Positions 39,040-52,664 are shown, numbered from the stretch's first letter. The stretch is 64,000 nt of DNA from Himantopus leucocephalus (GCA_003993805.1 RSEF01000005.1:12931949-12995948); one strand, 5' to 3'. Numbers and translations are program-made. Notes: generated from the sequence alone by a model not told the origin.

Positions 39040-39560
39040 AAGGTGTCTGCTCATGTTTCAAATTAAACGCACTGCTGGTCAGCATTAGCACCTCAGCTTT
39101 GAACAGCAGCCATTTGCCTATAACACTTCAGGGGCTGGGAAAAACGGATTTGCCGTTCACACTGGAATAATTAGAACATGTCAGGAAGAATTAATTTCCT
39201 CATTTTTCAAAAGGATACACAGAAATTACCATGTTATTATATGACAGGGTCCCTTGGAGAATTGTATTAAATTTAATTTCTAGCGCAGCCCACACAACAA
39301 ATTAAAGTCATAAATAAGATGGAAAGAAGCGGGACGCAGAGCATATGTTTATGGCAATGAGTGAAGCCAAGGGACCAGAAACAACTATCTTCATTTCATT
39401 TTATTTAAATCAGCCAGACACTGTGTATCTGAATGACAGCACTTGTTAATGGTGCTGAGATTATAGGCTCCTTAATTTTAGGAAACAGAAGCAGTCACTC
39501 AGTATTTGAAATGGTATTTTTTTCTACAATACGGATATTATGCCTTTCAAGGCAGCTTCT
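39040..39560. promoter_or_regulatory. candidate conserved non-coding element
   Basis: About 500 bases of complex, repeat-free sequence. It is rich in homeodomain-like words such as ATAATTAGAA and AATTAAAG and includes TTATTTAAAT. The texture resembles the other candidate enhancer blocks in this window. There are no coding frames. The call rests on composition and motif density only. Confidence 0.3.
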
Positions 39561-39859
39561 CATGGCCCTGCAGCAACGTGCAACTTCATAACACGAGATG
39601 CACTTTTATTTTTAATTGTTTTGTTTTGTCTTAGTAACAGAGGAGAGTTGACACAAGTATTTTTAACACAAATACAAAACCAGGAAAAGTGACTGGTAAT
39701 AGAGAGAACTAAATCCTTGGGTAGGCAGGATATTCCAAGAGTGAGAAAGACGATGGGAATGGACAGTCACCACCATGATTTTATTTGATACAGTATTTAA
39801 CTGTCAGTATCTGAAATCCTTTCCTACTTTCAAGCAATCCCAAATGTTCTGATAGTACC

Positions 39860-39878
39860 AAAAAAAAAAAAAAAAAAA
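39860..39878. repeat. A19 homopolymer
   Basis: An uninterrupted run of 19 adenines. I saw no obvious retroposed sequence upstream that it could terminate. Confidence 0.9.
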
Positions 39879-42415
39879 CAATTCAATATTACTGCTTGCT
39901 ACTACTCCAACCACACAAACTTCAGAGCAAGACATACCTTCTTCTAACATGCCTCAAACTCTTAGGTCTCTCCTAAGACCTAGGGAGCTACATGAAGTCC
40001 TCTTGCCCCTTCAGTAAAGAGCTCACACTCACAGAAGGATTTGTGAAAGTGGTCATTTTATACAACACTGAAGTCAACCCAACTGCACTTTAATAACATT
40101 TATAAAAATTTAATACAGGTTTATAAAATATTAACAGTACTTTAACTTATTTTAATACCTCCTTCTATATTATTCTTTGTACATTTCAATTTTTAATTGT
40201 TGTGAAACTCATGCACTAAGATGTTAAAATCAGACAGAATTACACTGAACATCCCCTCCTGTCTCTATGCATCTGTAGCAAGTAAGAAGACTTCTTGTTC
40301 AAGCTTCTGCACGTACAAAGGCATGACAAAATCAGTGAAATACAGGATTTGATAACATTAAATTCTGGAATACTGGTTAGCATAATTACTACTCATCTGT
40401 ACCGTGAAACTGCTGCCTACAAAAATACCGTATGAAATATCCTTCATTTTAAACCTCAGAAGCTTTTTCAGAAACACTCACTAGTACTTCCCTTAACAGG
40501 AAACAAGAGTTACTCTACAATTATCAAAAATGAAAGGTGTGATAACAGGTGATAAGGAAAGTTAACAAAAACATTCAAAATTACAAAAGCAATTGGTATA
40601 AGAAGATAGACTAAAGTTTGTTTTCAGACAAGACATTAACCTTTTCCTGTTGATACCTGCAAAGTTTCTTTTTCATATACGCATATGCTGCAATATGGGG
40701 AAAAAACCTAGGGAAATCCTTTGAATACATTAACTGGCACACTAAAAACTGCCAATATCCAGTTTGCAACCATTTTATCATGCTTGTTGGCTCAAGACAG
40801 TTTTAAAAAGAAAAGAGAGTTTGCACACTTTAAGAAATAGCTGTCATGGATCTGAGCACTCCCTTGGGTGCAACAAACTTTAAATAATTTGTGAATCAAT
40901 TAACCAGCGACTCTCTACATAACACAGATTTCACACTCCCAGGTCACTGCATTATCAGCTTGATACGAATCATAACATTTTGGAGAAAAGTTCGTAATTG
41001 AAATCATTAATTAATTTAACAGGAGCTTTTACTTATGCATAGCATTACACAGCTGTAAAGGAGCAGAGATCAATTAGTTGTTTCTCTGACAATTTTCTCT
41101 ACTTGGTGGAAAACTTTTCAGTTTATGAAGCATATTACTTTCATAGCCTTTTATAGCATTTTTAAACTCAAAATGCTCAAAATTATTTTATACAATTCTA
41201 ATGCAAGAAGGAAAACTCAGGCACTGTGAGAAAGAAACAACTATGACTTTGCAGCACCAGATACTATGTAGTTACCTGCATTCCTTTAGACTCAGCAGAA
41301 AATAAAAATAATTATATTTAAATGGGAATCAAATATGCTTTACAGAAAACCAAATATAACCAGGACCCAAAATGATTGCCTCATATTATTGAATTTGCTT
41401 TCTTCTAACATAGCTAATAAGTGATATGTAAGAAAGCTGCAGCACTTACATGAGAAATGCATCAGCATTATAGGAGAAGAAGCAGTTGCAAAATGTACAA
41501 TAAAGAGGGAAAGTTTCCACTAGAATCAACTTGGTGACAGCAGAAGTACTACTACCTCTCCATAGAATTCCTTTACAACTATGAAAAGCCAATACAGAAT
41601 CATGAGGAAGATTAAAATAATGGAAAACACATTCTGCAGTGAGGCAGCCAAGTGGCTTACTCCATCAAATTTGTTGAAGAAAAAAAAAAAAAACGACTTT
41701 AGATCAGAATCTAGCAGTATGCACATGGAATAGAAAATACAGTAACAGAGGATTTTTCAACCGTAGAGAAAACCATAGCTGTAAACTTAGATTAAACCAA
41801 TTCAAACTAGAATTATGGCACACAGCTTAGTAAGTGAGATAAATTAACAAAAGGTTCTGGTACATCTGCTGTCACTGTAAATTTTTCCAGGCAGGCTACA
41901 TCCCACAAAGATATATCCATTGCTAGAGGACTGTAGGGGCAGTTCTATGCCTGCATTATGCAAGTTACACTAAAGAATTACTATGGACCTGCTAGTCTTA
42001 AAAGTTATGAACCTATTAAAGCTGGAGTTTTTCAAACATGCAAGTAGACTTTCACCACTGGACTTTCACGCAGGCATGCAGTGAAACACCACAACTAATC
42101 TCTAGCCCATAGTCAGATGCTCAAAGCTGCTTCGATTAGTTTTTCCTGAAGGATGGACATCTAAACCTTTAAAAGCCCACAATTTATTATAAATACAGAG
42201 ACTGATTTAAAGTGGTAACGGGTGAACTTGATCTAAATTTACGCTCAGTGTATGAGAATTTAGTATTTTCTGTCCTCTACCTTTTGTCTGCATTGTCCAT
42301 TTAGAAAGTAGACTTATCAGCAGCAATACCTTCATTTCAGAGGAGCTCTGCTTTTAGTTGGAGGCTCTACATACTGTAATACAAATAAAATAATAACAAT
42401 AGGAATCCAATAATG
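39879..42415. other. AT-rich non-coding DNA
   Basis: No gene, RNA gene or recognisable repeat is visible; there is a short A-run at about 41678. Confidence 0.5.
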
Positions 42416-42419
42416 CCCA

Positions 42420-42625
42420 TTTCAATAATATCTCATGCCTTTGGGGAAACCCCTTTGCAGTTATTCATTCTTATGACATAACAGTAAAGTGGACGTTTCA
42501 TGCACGTTTACTGATATGGAAACTGAGACACAGACGTGTGAAACAGCTCACTCGATGACGCATGAATGGCAACATGGGGCTAATTTAGAAGTCCTGCTTC
42601 CAAGCCTGCTGAACCAGATTTAGCC
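42420..42625 (+). mobile_element. ancient MIR/L3-type retroposon relic
   Basis: TTTACTGATATGGAAACTGA (42507-42526), then GACACAGA, then AATGGCAACATGGGGC, then AAGTCCTGCTTCCAAGCCTG (42589-42608), follow the order of a MIR-type consensus (fraction resembling 'ttttacagatgaggaaactgaggcacagag ... agtggcagagctggg ... ggtctgtctgactccaaagcc'). Upstream sequence (about 42440-42500) is compatible with the preceding part. Strong divergence fits an element older than birds. Confidence 0.55.
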
Positions 42626-44795
42626 CATGTTGCATTTCAATATTGCCGTATAGATGCTTTCAAGCACTAGAAACAGGATATCTGATTTTGATCAGTATAG
42701 CAAGTAGTATTTAAAAAAAAAGATTCTTTGTAGTAGGTGAAACCAATTTTCCAAAATATTGCTTCACTTCCTGTAAGTTTCAGTATTTAGATCAATTTTC
42801 TTGTAATTCATTATCCTATAAACAAAGCAAAGCACACCCTCTTCAATCATCACAGGGACTTCATTTATCCTAAATACATTTTTATAATTAAGTCTTTTCA
42901 GAAGAGTAAGGAGTAATTAGATACTAATAAATAAAAATTTAAAAAAAGATTGAGAATAATAATGAAAAATAAGTAAATTGGGTTTTGTACTTGCCTTCAG
43001 TTGAAGCTACCATCATTCAAAACTCATTTTTCAGTTTTCATGTTTAGGACCTGAAATCAGAGGACCTGCTATGTTTTAAAATCATGTGTATATATAATTT
43101 TTTTTTTTTTAATTTGGACAAGTTTTCAAACTACTCAGCAGAGGGTATCAATAGGATATCAATTACTTTAGAGCAATTATTCATCAGTCCTAGCTATTTA
43201 ACCTTCATCATCTTTCTCCTCTTCTTTTCATCAAGAAATTACTTTCTAAAGATACTACCTAACAGGCTCTGAAAGAGAATAGGAAGTAGAAAATATTATG
43301 TGAATCAGAAACCCTTTTGGTGATTCACATGGAATGGTAATGTTGTGAATCCATTGCTAAACACTCATCAGACCGTGTCTCGGGGTCCTATTAAAAACAT
43401 TAAGTAAGTATTTGAACATGAGTTATGCTGTTTTGAACATATTTGAACATGAGTAATTCTATTTTGGTCCAACACAAACCCATCTCTATGCAGCCTTATG
43501 ATATAGTTTCAAATCCAAGCAGAAGTGAGCAGTCCTTGTACTTACTGTTTTTCAAAAGCCTAGATTGCTTGCTATGAAGACATCAGCAGAACTCAACCAA
43601 AAACGTCAAAGGGTTAACTGGTACAAGAGGAGAAGCTCTCTCATGACAACAACAGAGAGCACTGCTGCTGCCTAACCAGCTCTGGAGAGCATTAAGGAGC
43701 TTGAAGTCTAAAGGTAAGTGGGCATTGGTGGCAATCTCAACCATCTTGGAAAATAACATGCCATGCAACAAGAATTCCTGGCAACTCAGATGAGCTTCTG
43801 AATCAAAAATCTAAAGTAGAACCTTGATCAAACTACAGCCTTCAGAGACACAGCCAAGCAATTTTACAGAAAATAGAGCAACAGAGCAGAGATTTGACTC
43901 AAATGTTGGCTCCCTCCTTAGCTGGAGGTCCATAGCAGAGAAGGAAAAATAACATGAAGAAATGCTTCACTGTGCTTTACAATTAATTCACTGGCTGTAT
44001 AAGAGTCCAGATGTTCCAGCTCCTGTAAGTAGGAGCATGGGTCCAAATTAAATAGCTAAACTGCCAGAGATATTGGGAAACCCTAGTACCGTCAAAGCTG
44101 AAAAGAAATCTCTCATATACCACCCTCTCTCTTCTCTGGTTGGAGGCACTACTACAGATCATCTCTTGGAGATTTTTCCCTCTCTTGACAGGTCAGAAAT
44201 TCAGTCAAATTGCAACACCTTTAGGGGCCTGGGAGATGACAGCTTCCCATTCCAGTATGGATCACAAATGTTTGCCAGCTTCTTCTTGAGAAATCAATAG
44301 AAATTTTTCAAATGCATTTAATATATCTTAGTCAGTCAGCACATTATCCTCAAATATTCTACCACTAGAACAACTGAAATGACTTTCACATACAGACTCA
44401 AACAGGTTTGGGTGTTGTCACAAAGCTTCCAGGATTACTAAGACTGTTCCCCATTCTCTACAGTCAGCTCTAAATCAGCTGTACTAATACCAGTTTTTAT
44501 AGTCTGAGGCAGATTTGTTGATGGGGTAAAAGGAAATTCTTAGAGTATAAGAACTCGGGTCTTTTCCCTCTGTGAACAGAAATGTAGAAAAAAATTCTTC
44601 ATTGAAGACCTACAGAACTTCTTATTGACAACCTCTGTCTTCAGTTATTACACACAGTATCTACAAATACGATATTAATGAGTTTTCTGTTTTGTTATGA
44701 ATACTGCGTTGTGCACTCTAACCATAAAACTCAGAAACTTCAAATAGGAGAGAATATACAGCAGTTACATTTGTGCTCACCTAAGACTCAGTTTT
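42626..44795. other. AT-rich non-coding DNA
   Basis: No gene is recognised. It includes a T-tract at 43098-43110 and the diverged 31-bp tandem duplication listed separately. One 75-codon open frame (44073-44300) has no domain features. Confidence 0.5.
43409..43470. repeat. diverged 31-bp tandem duplication
   Basis: Two adjacent 31-bp units begin at 43409 and 43440. Both start with TATTTGAACATGAGT and diverge in their second halves. It is probably a small replication-slippage or unequal-exchange duplication. Confidence 0.75.
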
Positions 44796-44799
44796 TATT

Positions 44800-44935
44800 T
44801 GTGGATCTCAAAGAACTTTGTAAAGATGAATCAGCATCGCCTTTATTTTACAAGTGGCAAACCCCAAGCCCAGAGGGGTTATCTGACCCATTCAAGGAGA
44901 AAATAAAAGTGCCACACCTCTAATTAGGTACCTGA
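44800..44935 (+). mobile_element. ancient L3/MIR-type retroposon tail
   Basis: GTGGATCTCAAAGAACTTTG (44801-44820), then CTTTATTTTACAAGTGGCAA (44841-44860), then AGAGGGGTTATCTGACCCAT (44872-44891), match in order the conserved L3/MIR-type 3' landmarks (the 'ggatctcaaagcactttacaa ... attttacagatggggaaactgag ... agaggttaagtgacttgccc' pattern). Confidence 0.65.
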
Positions 44936-45747
44936 ATTAGGAGCATAAGTTCTCCTACAAACAAGGGAAACAGTGGAAAGCGATTCTTCACTTGTGCACT
45001 TGGAGTTGCCTGCTGGGGGGTTCATACAGTGCCTGTACACCAATGCTAATTCAGGCACTTTACAGTCCTAAAGTGACATGCTGAATCCCTTTCTCCCATC
45101 ATAATCTTTCCTGAGGATCAAATTGGTACTTCATGAAAGCGTAAAGAAATGGTTTGGAGGGGATGAGAAGGAGGGGTGCTTTTCGGTTATTTGTTCTTGT
45201 TTTACTTTGTTTTTAAATAGACCGCACCAATTTTGCGGGCTTTATTATTTTAGAGCATTATTTAGTATCTTCTTTACGTCAGGTGCTCACTTTGGAATAT
45301 ATTTTAAAACTAAAATATAGCAATACATAATAAAATACATTTAAACCCAGGAATTACTGCTGGACCTTCATCTTATTCAGTAAAACAAAGCTTCTCCCAC
45401 AAGTTCTCCAGTCATTATTCTTTCACATCCCACAATTTTAAGTTTCTTTGAATATCTGCAGCACCAATGAACCTTCACAATCTGATTTTTAAATAGACTT
45501 TGTTTTCTTTTAGCTGTATATCAATTAATACATAGGCCAGCCTATCAATCACTCTTAGCCCTTCTGGTCTGAAATTTTCCCTATGGAAAAGATTTAGACC
45601 AAGCAGGCTCCCCTACTTACAAAATGAAGATGATATGAAGGACATGTTATGACTCAGAATGCAATTTCCACTTCATATAAGTCACGTTATCATTTGGCAC
45701 TTTTCATTAAGGCACAACAAAAAATCTGTGTCATAGAAAACAGGCTC

Positions 45748-45900
45748 TCAGTTACCCCAGAACTCTTCAAAATAAAGGAATAAAAGCCACAATGGATATA
45801 TTTGGTTAATTAAGAGTCAAGATTATTTTAAGGGTGATGCCTTCCCTTCTTTGTTACAAAGCGCCCTTTGGATGCCATGGAGATGAAAGGACAATTTTAA
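45748..45900 (-). mobile_element. possible ancient L3/MIR-type tail
   Basis: CTCTCAGTTACCCCAGAACT (45748-45767), followed about 110 bases later by ACAAAGCGCCCTTTGGATGC (45857-45876) and GATGAAAGG, resembles the reverse-complement tail order seen at 24118-24240. The intervening region is unrecognisable, so this is weaker than the other tails. Confidence 0.3.
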
Positions 45901-48555
45901 CAAAGACTGCTCAGAAAAAAATACTTGCTGCTACATGGCTATTTTATTCACAGAATAACGGTCTAACTAACTAACACTCAGTAGCCAGTTGTCCAAGCAG
46001 TAAGAACCTCAGCAACAGAGAGCATATTAGTAAACCAAAGATCACCATTTGCATTCATTTTCAACGGCTAGAAAAAAATAACCAGAGAAAATTGTCAAGG
46101 CATTCAGCCAGCTGCTGAAGAACACCTAGTACATGAGGGCCCTCAAGAGCCCTGTCCTTGATGAGCAAATTCCTTGTTGGACTGGGCTTCCACCACAGAT
46201 ATCTGCAAGGCATGAAAAGCAAACCATAAACACCAAGTACACTTAGCAATGTGTTTCAGAATTCCCAAAGTCTGCCTTGTATTTTATAGGTCATACTGAA
46301 TATTAAAAGTTTATAATAATGAGAGCTTAATTAAATAATTAACAGATAAATCACTGGTATGAACTACTAGGGTCCCACTATTCAGCAGGCTCTAAAATAC
46401 CATCCACCTTCTCTCTGAGAGCCTCTTAAATGTATTCTAGCACGGGTTTGTTGAAAAGTCCGTCAAACCAAGTTTTAAGTGAAAAACCAAGTTCTGAAGT
46501 ACAAAGATTTCTTTCCTTTAGAGAAGAGTCTGTTATTTACTAAATAAATAAATACTATTTTTACAAAATTGACCTCCTGAAACTTGCGATACAAGTCCAG
46601 GTTACTTTTTCCCCCCACCCCTGTTCTTTTTATTACTCCCCACCGCTTTTTGGGTTTTGTGGTAGTTTTTGTATTATCATTTTGTACCTGTATTTTATAG
46701 GCATATCTAAAATTAATTACATCTATATTACATAGATTTCTATTAATCTTTTAATTTGCATTGGATCAAAATGTACTTTTTTCATAAAGTGTGATCTGTT
46801 TGGGTGAAAGATGGCAGGTTTTTACTTATTGTGTCAAGTTTCTACAAAACACTAGCCTGACTGTGAATCAGTACATCCTGCCACAGCAAGCAATGGGTCT
46901 TGTATAGAGTTTATTTATGGGGGAGCATGTATATCAACTTTATAACTGCACTGCACTACTCACTGCAAAATGCTGGTCCAAACTTCACTGAGGTATTTTC
47001 CTGGACTTTTCAGATCTATTAATTTCCAAAGTGGCCACAATGCTGGTGACCAATGATCTCCTCAAGGGTAAACAGCTAGTATTTGAAAATCTTACTATTC
47101 TCAATGATTTCTTTTCATCAGGCATAGTCTCTGAAGGAAACTTGTGGCCTGTCACATGTTAGAAAGATATTGCCTGCTTCAGCATTCCCAAAGCATTAAG
47201 TAGATGTCCCTGGAGGTTCTTTTACACATCTGAAGAGCATGAAATAGAATATATTTCTTTATTTTTTTTGTGGAAATGTCGTGCTTTTCAATCACTCATA
47301 TGTAATAAAGCCTGGTTTGATAGTACTAAGAATTGTCCCATTTAATGTCTAGGAAATTGCAGGAAGTTTTTAATTTCCTTTGATACTCCACTGTATTTCC
47401 CTTCTCTTCGTGGGACATCCTGCAGAATGTAATGCTCACAACCTGTATGTTGTGATCCAAGAAGTACTGGGGCAAACTCTTACATTTAACTAATTTTCTG
47501 TCAAAAAGAACACCCATTGGACACATGCAATGCCTCAAGTAATTCATGACTCTCCTTGTACCTTACATCATTACTCATTTATGTGGATCCTTTGCAACAT
47601 GAGCATCTTAAAAAATGTGAGTTTATGTACACTAAATAAGAGACCAGCACAAGTTGTAGTACATGCTTGTTACTGCACTTGCATTTTGGTTCAAGTGACT
47701 AGTGTCAAGCATTAAAATCCAGTCAGTGCACAACAGTGAACTTAACACAAGATCTGTTTTTCATATAACAGAGGTTTCACATCCCACAAAGAACAAAGAT
47801 AAAGCACAGTTTGGGGCACTTTCTTTAGAAACAGAAAGATTTCATTAATTCAAATTAGTATTTTGACACAAGCAGAAGAGTCAGATTCACAGTTGTGGAA
47901 AATAGGGTACAGGCTCTTAAACATACGTAACTAGCAAGAATGTGCAGTGTTCTCAGCCCTCAGCTGAGGGATTTACCTTTTAAAATTTTGTTTCAAAACT
48001 GGAAGTTGTGCTTGGCTGCCATATCCTTTGCTTTCTAACAATGATGGGGCCTAAACAGTCAAAGGTAGCTGAAAACTGACAGTACATTTCTGGAAACAAT
48101 AGATTAGCAGTTCCCACCAGCTGAACATTTTCAAAATGAAATATTTCACAGTAGTTTTTATCAGTACAAGTAAAGTTTAAAAAGAATTGTTACTGGGTTT
48201 CATCCCTTTTAGGAAGGTGTTCAGCTAATAAATATACTTGTTTTTCAAGCCATTATTAGCTTTTCAGTACCTTGTCCATTGTAGGTGTGACCTGGTACCA
48301 TACCACTCAACAGGTTCAATCTCATTTCTATAGCATCTACTGATTATTCCTCCCTTTCTGGGAGAAAAAAATAGCTATTTTATTTAGTTACTTGTTTGCT
48401 GACATATGTGTATTTTAGGCATGCTTCTTCCATGCAGCTAGTTGGATTTGTACTGTGAGCTAAAATGACAGGAATTAACCATAGCTGAGCAATTTTATCT
48501 TTTTCTTTGAGAACTTTGTTCTCTGCCTTGGATATTTACATCAGTTTGAGTACAA
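45901..48555. other. AT-rich non-coding DNA
   Basis: No gene is recognised. A pyrimidine-rich stretch lies at about 46605-46665. Open frames are short and random-looking. Confidence 0.5.
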
Positions 48556-48561
48556 TGAATC

Positions 48562-48608
48562 AGGTGCTCTAATATAAGCACCTGTGCTAGGTGCTAATAT
48601 AAGCACCT
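48562..48608. repeat. tandem pair of small hairpin-forming units
   Basis: Two adjacent units share TAATATAAGCACCT. In each unit an AGGTGCT arm and an AGCACCT arm enclose an AT-rich loop of about 5-8 bases, so each unit is an inverted repeat and the pair is a direct duplication. Confidence 0.75.
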
Positions 48609-51085
48609 CTGGTATTACAGTGTCTCACTATTCCTAGAAGTTTAGCTTTGTTAAAGAATGAATGTCTGATGACTTTTGGGTTTTTTTTTTTTGTTAGGGG
48701 CTATGACTCTTATAGTAACGTAAGCATGAGAATCTCACCTTTTGTACATTTCTGCAAATATCTAAGTCAGACATATAGAAACATCTGAAAATGCAAACTT
48801 TAAAGGCACAAATTTAAGGAGAAAATAATGAAGATTCCTTTGCTTTGTTTTACTTTTTTGAAGGAGGACAGTTCATTCAAGTTTTTAACACTTGCAGTAG
48901 GCAACCCTGGAACTCAATGAATGCAACTTTTTGTCGTCAAAGACTGGACTCTCACTTGCAAAACAAATACAAAGGCTTTTGCAAATTTAAAAGCTGTACC
49001 TTTCTGAAGAATTCCCATTCAAAACATTTCATATGAGTTCATAAATTCAATAAATGTTTTTGGTTTGAAGCAGGTAACAGATACATCCAAACAATTAGAA
49101 AAGGCCAAAATATATTATGTAAATTGGATGTATTTAGCGTGAGCTCTCTGCAATTTCTATATAAACAAATGATTAGAATATTCCCTTCAAAGGCCAATGT
49201 GATTAGTGCAAAAACTTCACAAATGCACCTACATGTACTAATGAAGTACATGTATTTTTTGCTTAGAGTTATCTCAGGCACTATGGTAGCTATCTATCAA
49301 CAGCAAAGATTTTAATGGTGTCTTTTGTTCTAGAAAATCTTACAACATCAGCATGTTTTAGCTCTGGTTTTCTATGATATAAGAAAAGAAAAAAAAAAGA
49401 AAAGAAAAGAAAAAGAAGAAACGAGTCATCATCTTAGGATACCCACAGAAAAAAATGAACTTCTTGAACCTATGTAACGATATTTCAAACTATGGACACA
49501 ACAACAGGCTGAAAGATTTCTCAAAATCCTCCATCCACACACACTAATATATTTACTGATAAGCATTGATAATACTCTCTAACTTGGGAGCAATTACAGA
49601 ATAATCGGACTTGTCATTTTTCAGTTTACTGAACTGAGACTTTTCTTTTTTTTAAATCTTGAAACTTGACCACAGATGTTTCAAAAGACATTGTGCAGGC
49701 AAAAACAGGCCAAGTAACACATGTGAAGGATTCATTACTGTCTATACAGTAAATAAGTCAGAATAAACGTTTACATGGAGGAAGGCCTAGAAGGAGCTCA
49801 TATTTCCTTGTTTGTATATGTTTTAGTCAGACCCTAAATGTAATCTGTACATAGTTTTTTGTGGTTTCATAAAATGTTGTTAGAATGTCCAGCCTGGTGA
49901 TAGGTACTATATGATGCTGCAAAAGGTTTACTGTTCTCAAACTCTTAGCGCTCTAGAAACAAACCATCACTTCCATCTGCAAAAGGCAGCTGAATAAAAA
50001 TAAAAACTAAATTGTAGTAGAAAGGAACACATAGACAGCAGGGAAAAAGGATCAACAGCCACAATTTATTGCTATAGTTTAAATGGTGCGGCAACTTTAA
50101 CATGGTAGCAAAGGCAGGGCACTTACAGCAATATTATTCTTATTAGAGCACTGCACTGTCAAAGAAAACAGGAGTCCATTCACAGACATTAAATACAGTG
50201 GAGTAAATGTGGGGAAGTGATTTGTACTTCATGGCAAAATGGTATATCCTCCCCTTTCCTGTTATGATCTGTACTGGAACATACCAGACAACTAGTGAAT
50301 GTGGTCCACTGTTCAAAAGCAAGATTAACTGAGATGCTCCTTGGCAAGCAAATAAATTTGTTTCCAGTGAAATAATTATTCTTATAGAATGTCATCCTCT
50401 TTCACAGCATAAAGAGACAGGTGATGACATTCAATAAAATGTGATTTTTATTCCCATCTTCTTGACATGAACAGATATATGACTTACTCAGCTCCTTGAA
50501 TTATATGCTCTGAGGTCATGTCTTATTTTTTTTAGAATGCCATCACTAGCTACATAATAGTTAAGTGACTAGGAAAAATGGGAATATTATTTTCTATTCA
50601 ATATAATCCTGTGTAAGTATCTGAAAGAGCAGCTATTCGTGTAACATGCCCAGCAATATTGCAGTCTTTGTTTCTGTATTTTCAAAAGCTAATCCCACCT
50701 ACATTTGAGCTACTTAGCCATATCTATAGCAAGTTACTATGTGACAAGACTTCCAAATATGACAAGAGCTATTATCTGTAAAGAAATAACAGAATCTATA
50801 ACTCTTTGTACCATCTAATATTCTTTAGCATTTCAAGTAATTAGCGGCTTATTCCAAAAACATTTGAATAGTTAACAGATTTGATACCTATGGTTAATCC
50901 TCATTAAAATTACGATTACATGATATAATTACATGTAAATAAGAAAAATGAATTCAATAAAACTCTTACCCTTTTCAACATTGGGCACTATGTTGGGAAT
51001 CATACAGTATGTACAATTAGATTTATACAGCTAAGCTAAAAATATTGGTGAAGATCTAAAAATGACGAACAGTGCCTTTTAAATT
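48609..51085. other. AT-rich non-coding DNA
   Basis: No gene is recognised. The stretch includes an A/GA-rich tract at 49381-49421. The remainder has no recognisable repeats or coding signal. Confidence 0.5.
49381..49421. repeat. A-rich/AAAAG simple repeat
   Basis: 41 bases of only A and G, mostly AAAAG words: a simple purine tract. Confidence 0.95.
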
Positions 51086-51089
51086 AATG

Positions 51090-51660
51090 TCTTATTAGTT
51101 GAGTGAAGTACACTGACAAAGAATAATTTATGCTTATTCAAACTGCTCTCGACATCTTCAGGTGTTTCCAAATGAGCTCACAGAAGAGTGATTAAATGCA
51201 TCTGATAACAAGCCACACATTGCTGAAATTACTTACCGCCTCATTTTATGATTAATTAAACATGTAGATTAAAGTTGCAAAAGAATTTAGATTAATGAGC
51301 AAGTTAAGTCTTGCTGATATAAGTGAATTGGGAATTGGATGCTCTGTGGAACTTTATAAACATGCATTTTATAATGAGTAAGACAAGGCTACATGTTGAA
51401 TCCTGGCCACAAGGGCCTTTGACGATGCAGTCTTTTTTAACATGGTTTGACAGCTTTCAAATAACATTCTACTATAGACTTTAAACTTTGTGCATTGCTG
51501 TAAAACATGAGACTACATAACTCATGTATTAGGAGTACGATTATTTCAAAGCTCTCCAAGGTAATGACCCCCTGTAGCAGCAGCTGTTCAGAAAAATTAC
51601 AAGCTCGATTGTTATTTTAATCAGAGAGAGTTTAGTAGTTAAAAGCAGTTATGCAACTAG
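51090..51660. promoter_or_regulatory. candidate conserved non-coding element
   Basis: Complex, repeat-free sequence with many homeodomain-like cores (ATTAATTAAA at 51251-51260, further ATTAATGAG and ATTAAAG words), an octamer-like ATGCATTT near 51363 and a CAGCTG E-box near 51583. No coding frame is present. The texture suggests an enhancer, but no conservation evidence is available here. Confidence 0.3.
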
Positions 51661-52664
51661 TAAAATTATATGACACTCCATCAGTAGCCTTATAGCATCC
51701 TTATATCCCTGTTCCTCTCCAATTCCCCCGCCCAAAAACCTTGGTCTTATTAGTAAAACAGGGTGCTCAGTCATTCATGAAAAATTCAAAGCCATTTATT
51801 AAGTCTGGTTTCTGTGCAAGGCAGGGTAACATTTAAATTTATGATGATTCTTATCAGCTCCAAGAGTGTGTCAAAATATCTGCTAGGTTTGCCAAGTGTC
51901 CAATTTTTCTCTTTTAAGATCAGCTATACCTAATCCACATAGCTTAGTCAGTGTCAGAAAGCCAAGTTGGACTTTATGACTTTGCAAGGCAGAAGCAAAT
52001 CAGATCACTCAGATATGCGCTACTTTTAGTTCAGTGGCTTCAATTTCTTCATCCTTGTGCAATCTGTATGCTTACATCCTTTGTAACAACTTCCATGATC
52101 TACTGCATAAACCAACTCTTGCAGGCTCACCTGAGATGGCTAGTTACTTTTAAACGATTTGGCTCTTATTTTTAAGATTTAGATAAGGATCCATTTCCTT
52201 GCTCTGGCTGTATCCTTTCAATTCATGCTGTAACTTCAAAATGTCAAAGGTCTACCCAACAAAAATCAAGGAAAACAAGAACCAAAAAGGTTCACAAAAC
52301 ACAAGCTGCACATGATAGACATTAACCTCAGGTGATTTACATATGCTCATCTTTTCTGAGCATGCGTATGAACTGAAGTAAAATGCCTTAATTTAGAATT
52401 CTACAGCAGAACACACGCTATGAATACTTTGACTTCTTATTGATTCACTAAAGCACTTTAGCATAAGTTAATTCTCAAACTTCAGTTGGACTGATGCACA
52501 TAAGTATATCATTTAAAACATCAAGACTGCCAATTCCTACTTATTCCGTGCAGACTGATGCTCTAAAATGGTATATACTGCTTTAGCACCACAAGCCTCA
52601 TCTGATTTATTAAAGGTGGGACTGAATTATGTCATTTAGGGTCAGGCCTGTCTTGTGTCCAGAT
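51661..52664. other. AT-rich non-coding DNA
   Basis: No gene or recognisable repeat is seen upstream of the CR1 element. Confidence 0.5.

Noticed and set aside
45600..45660. Possible L3/MIR-type tail around CTTACAAAATGAAGATGATA
   Set aside because: A single short word match without the ordered neighbouring landmarks.
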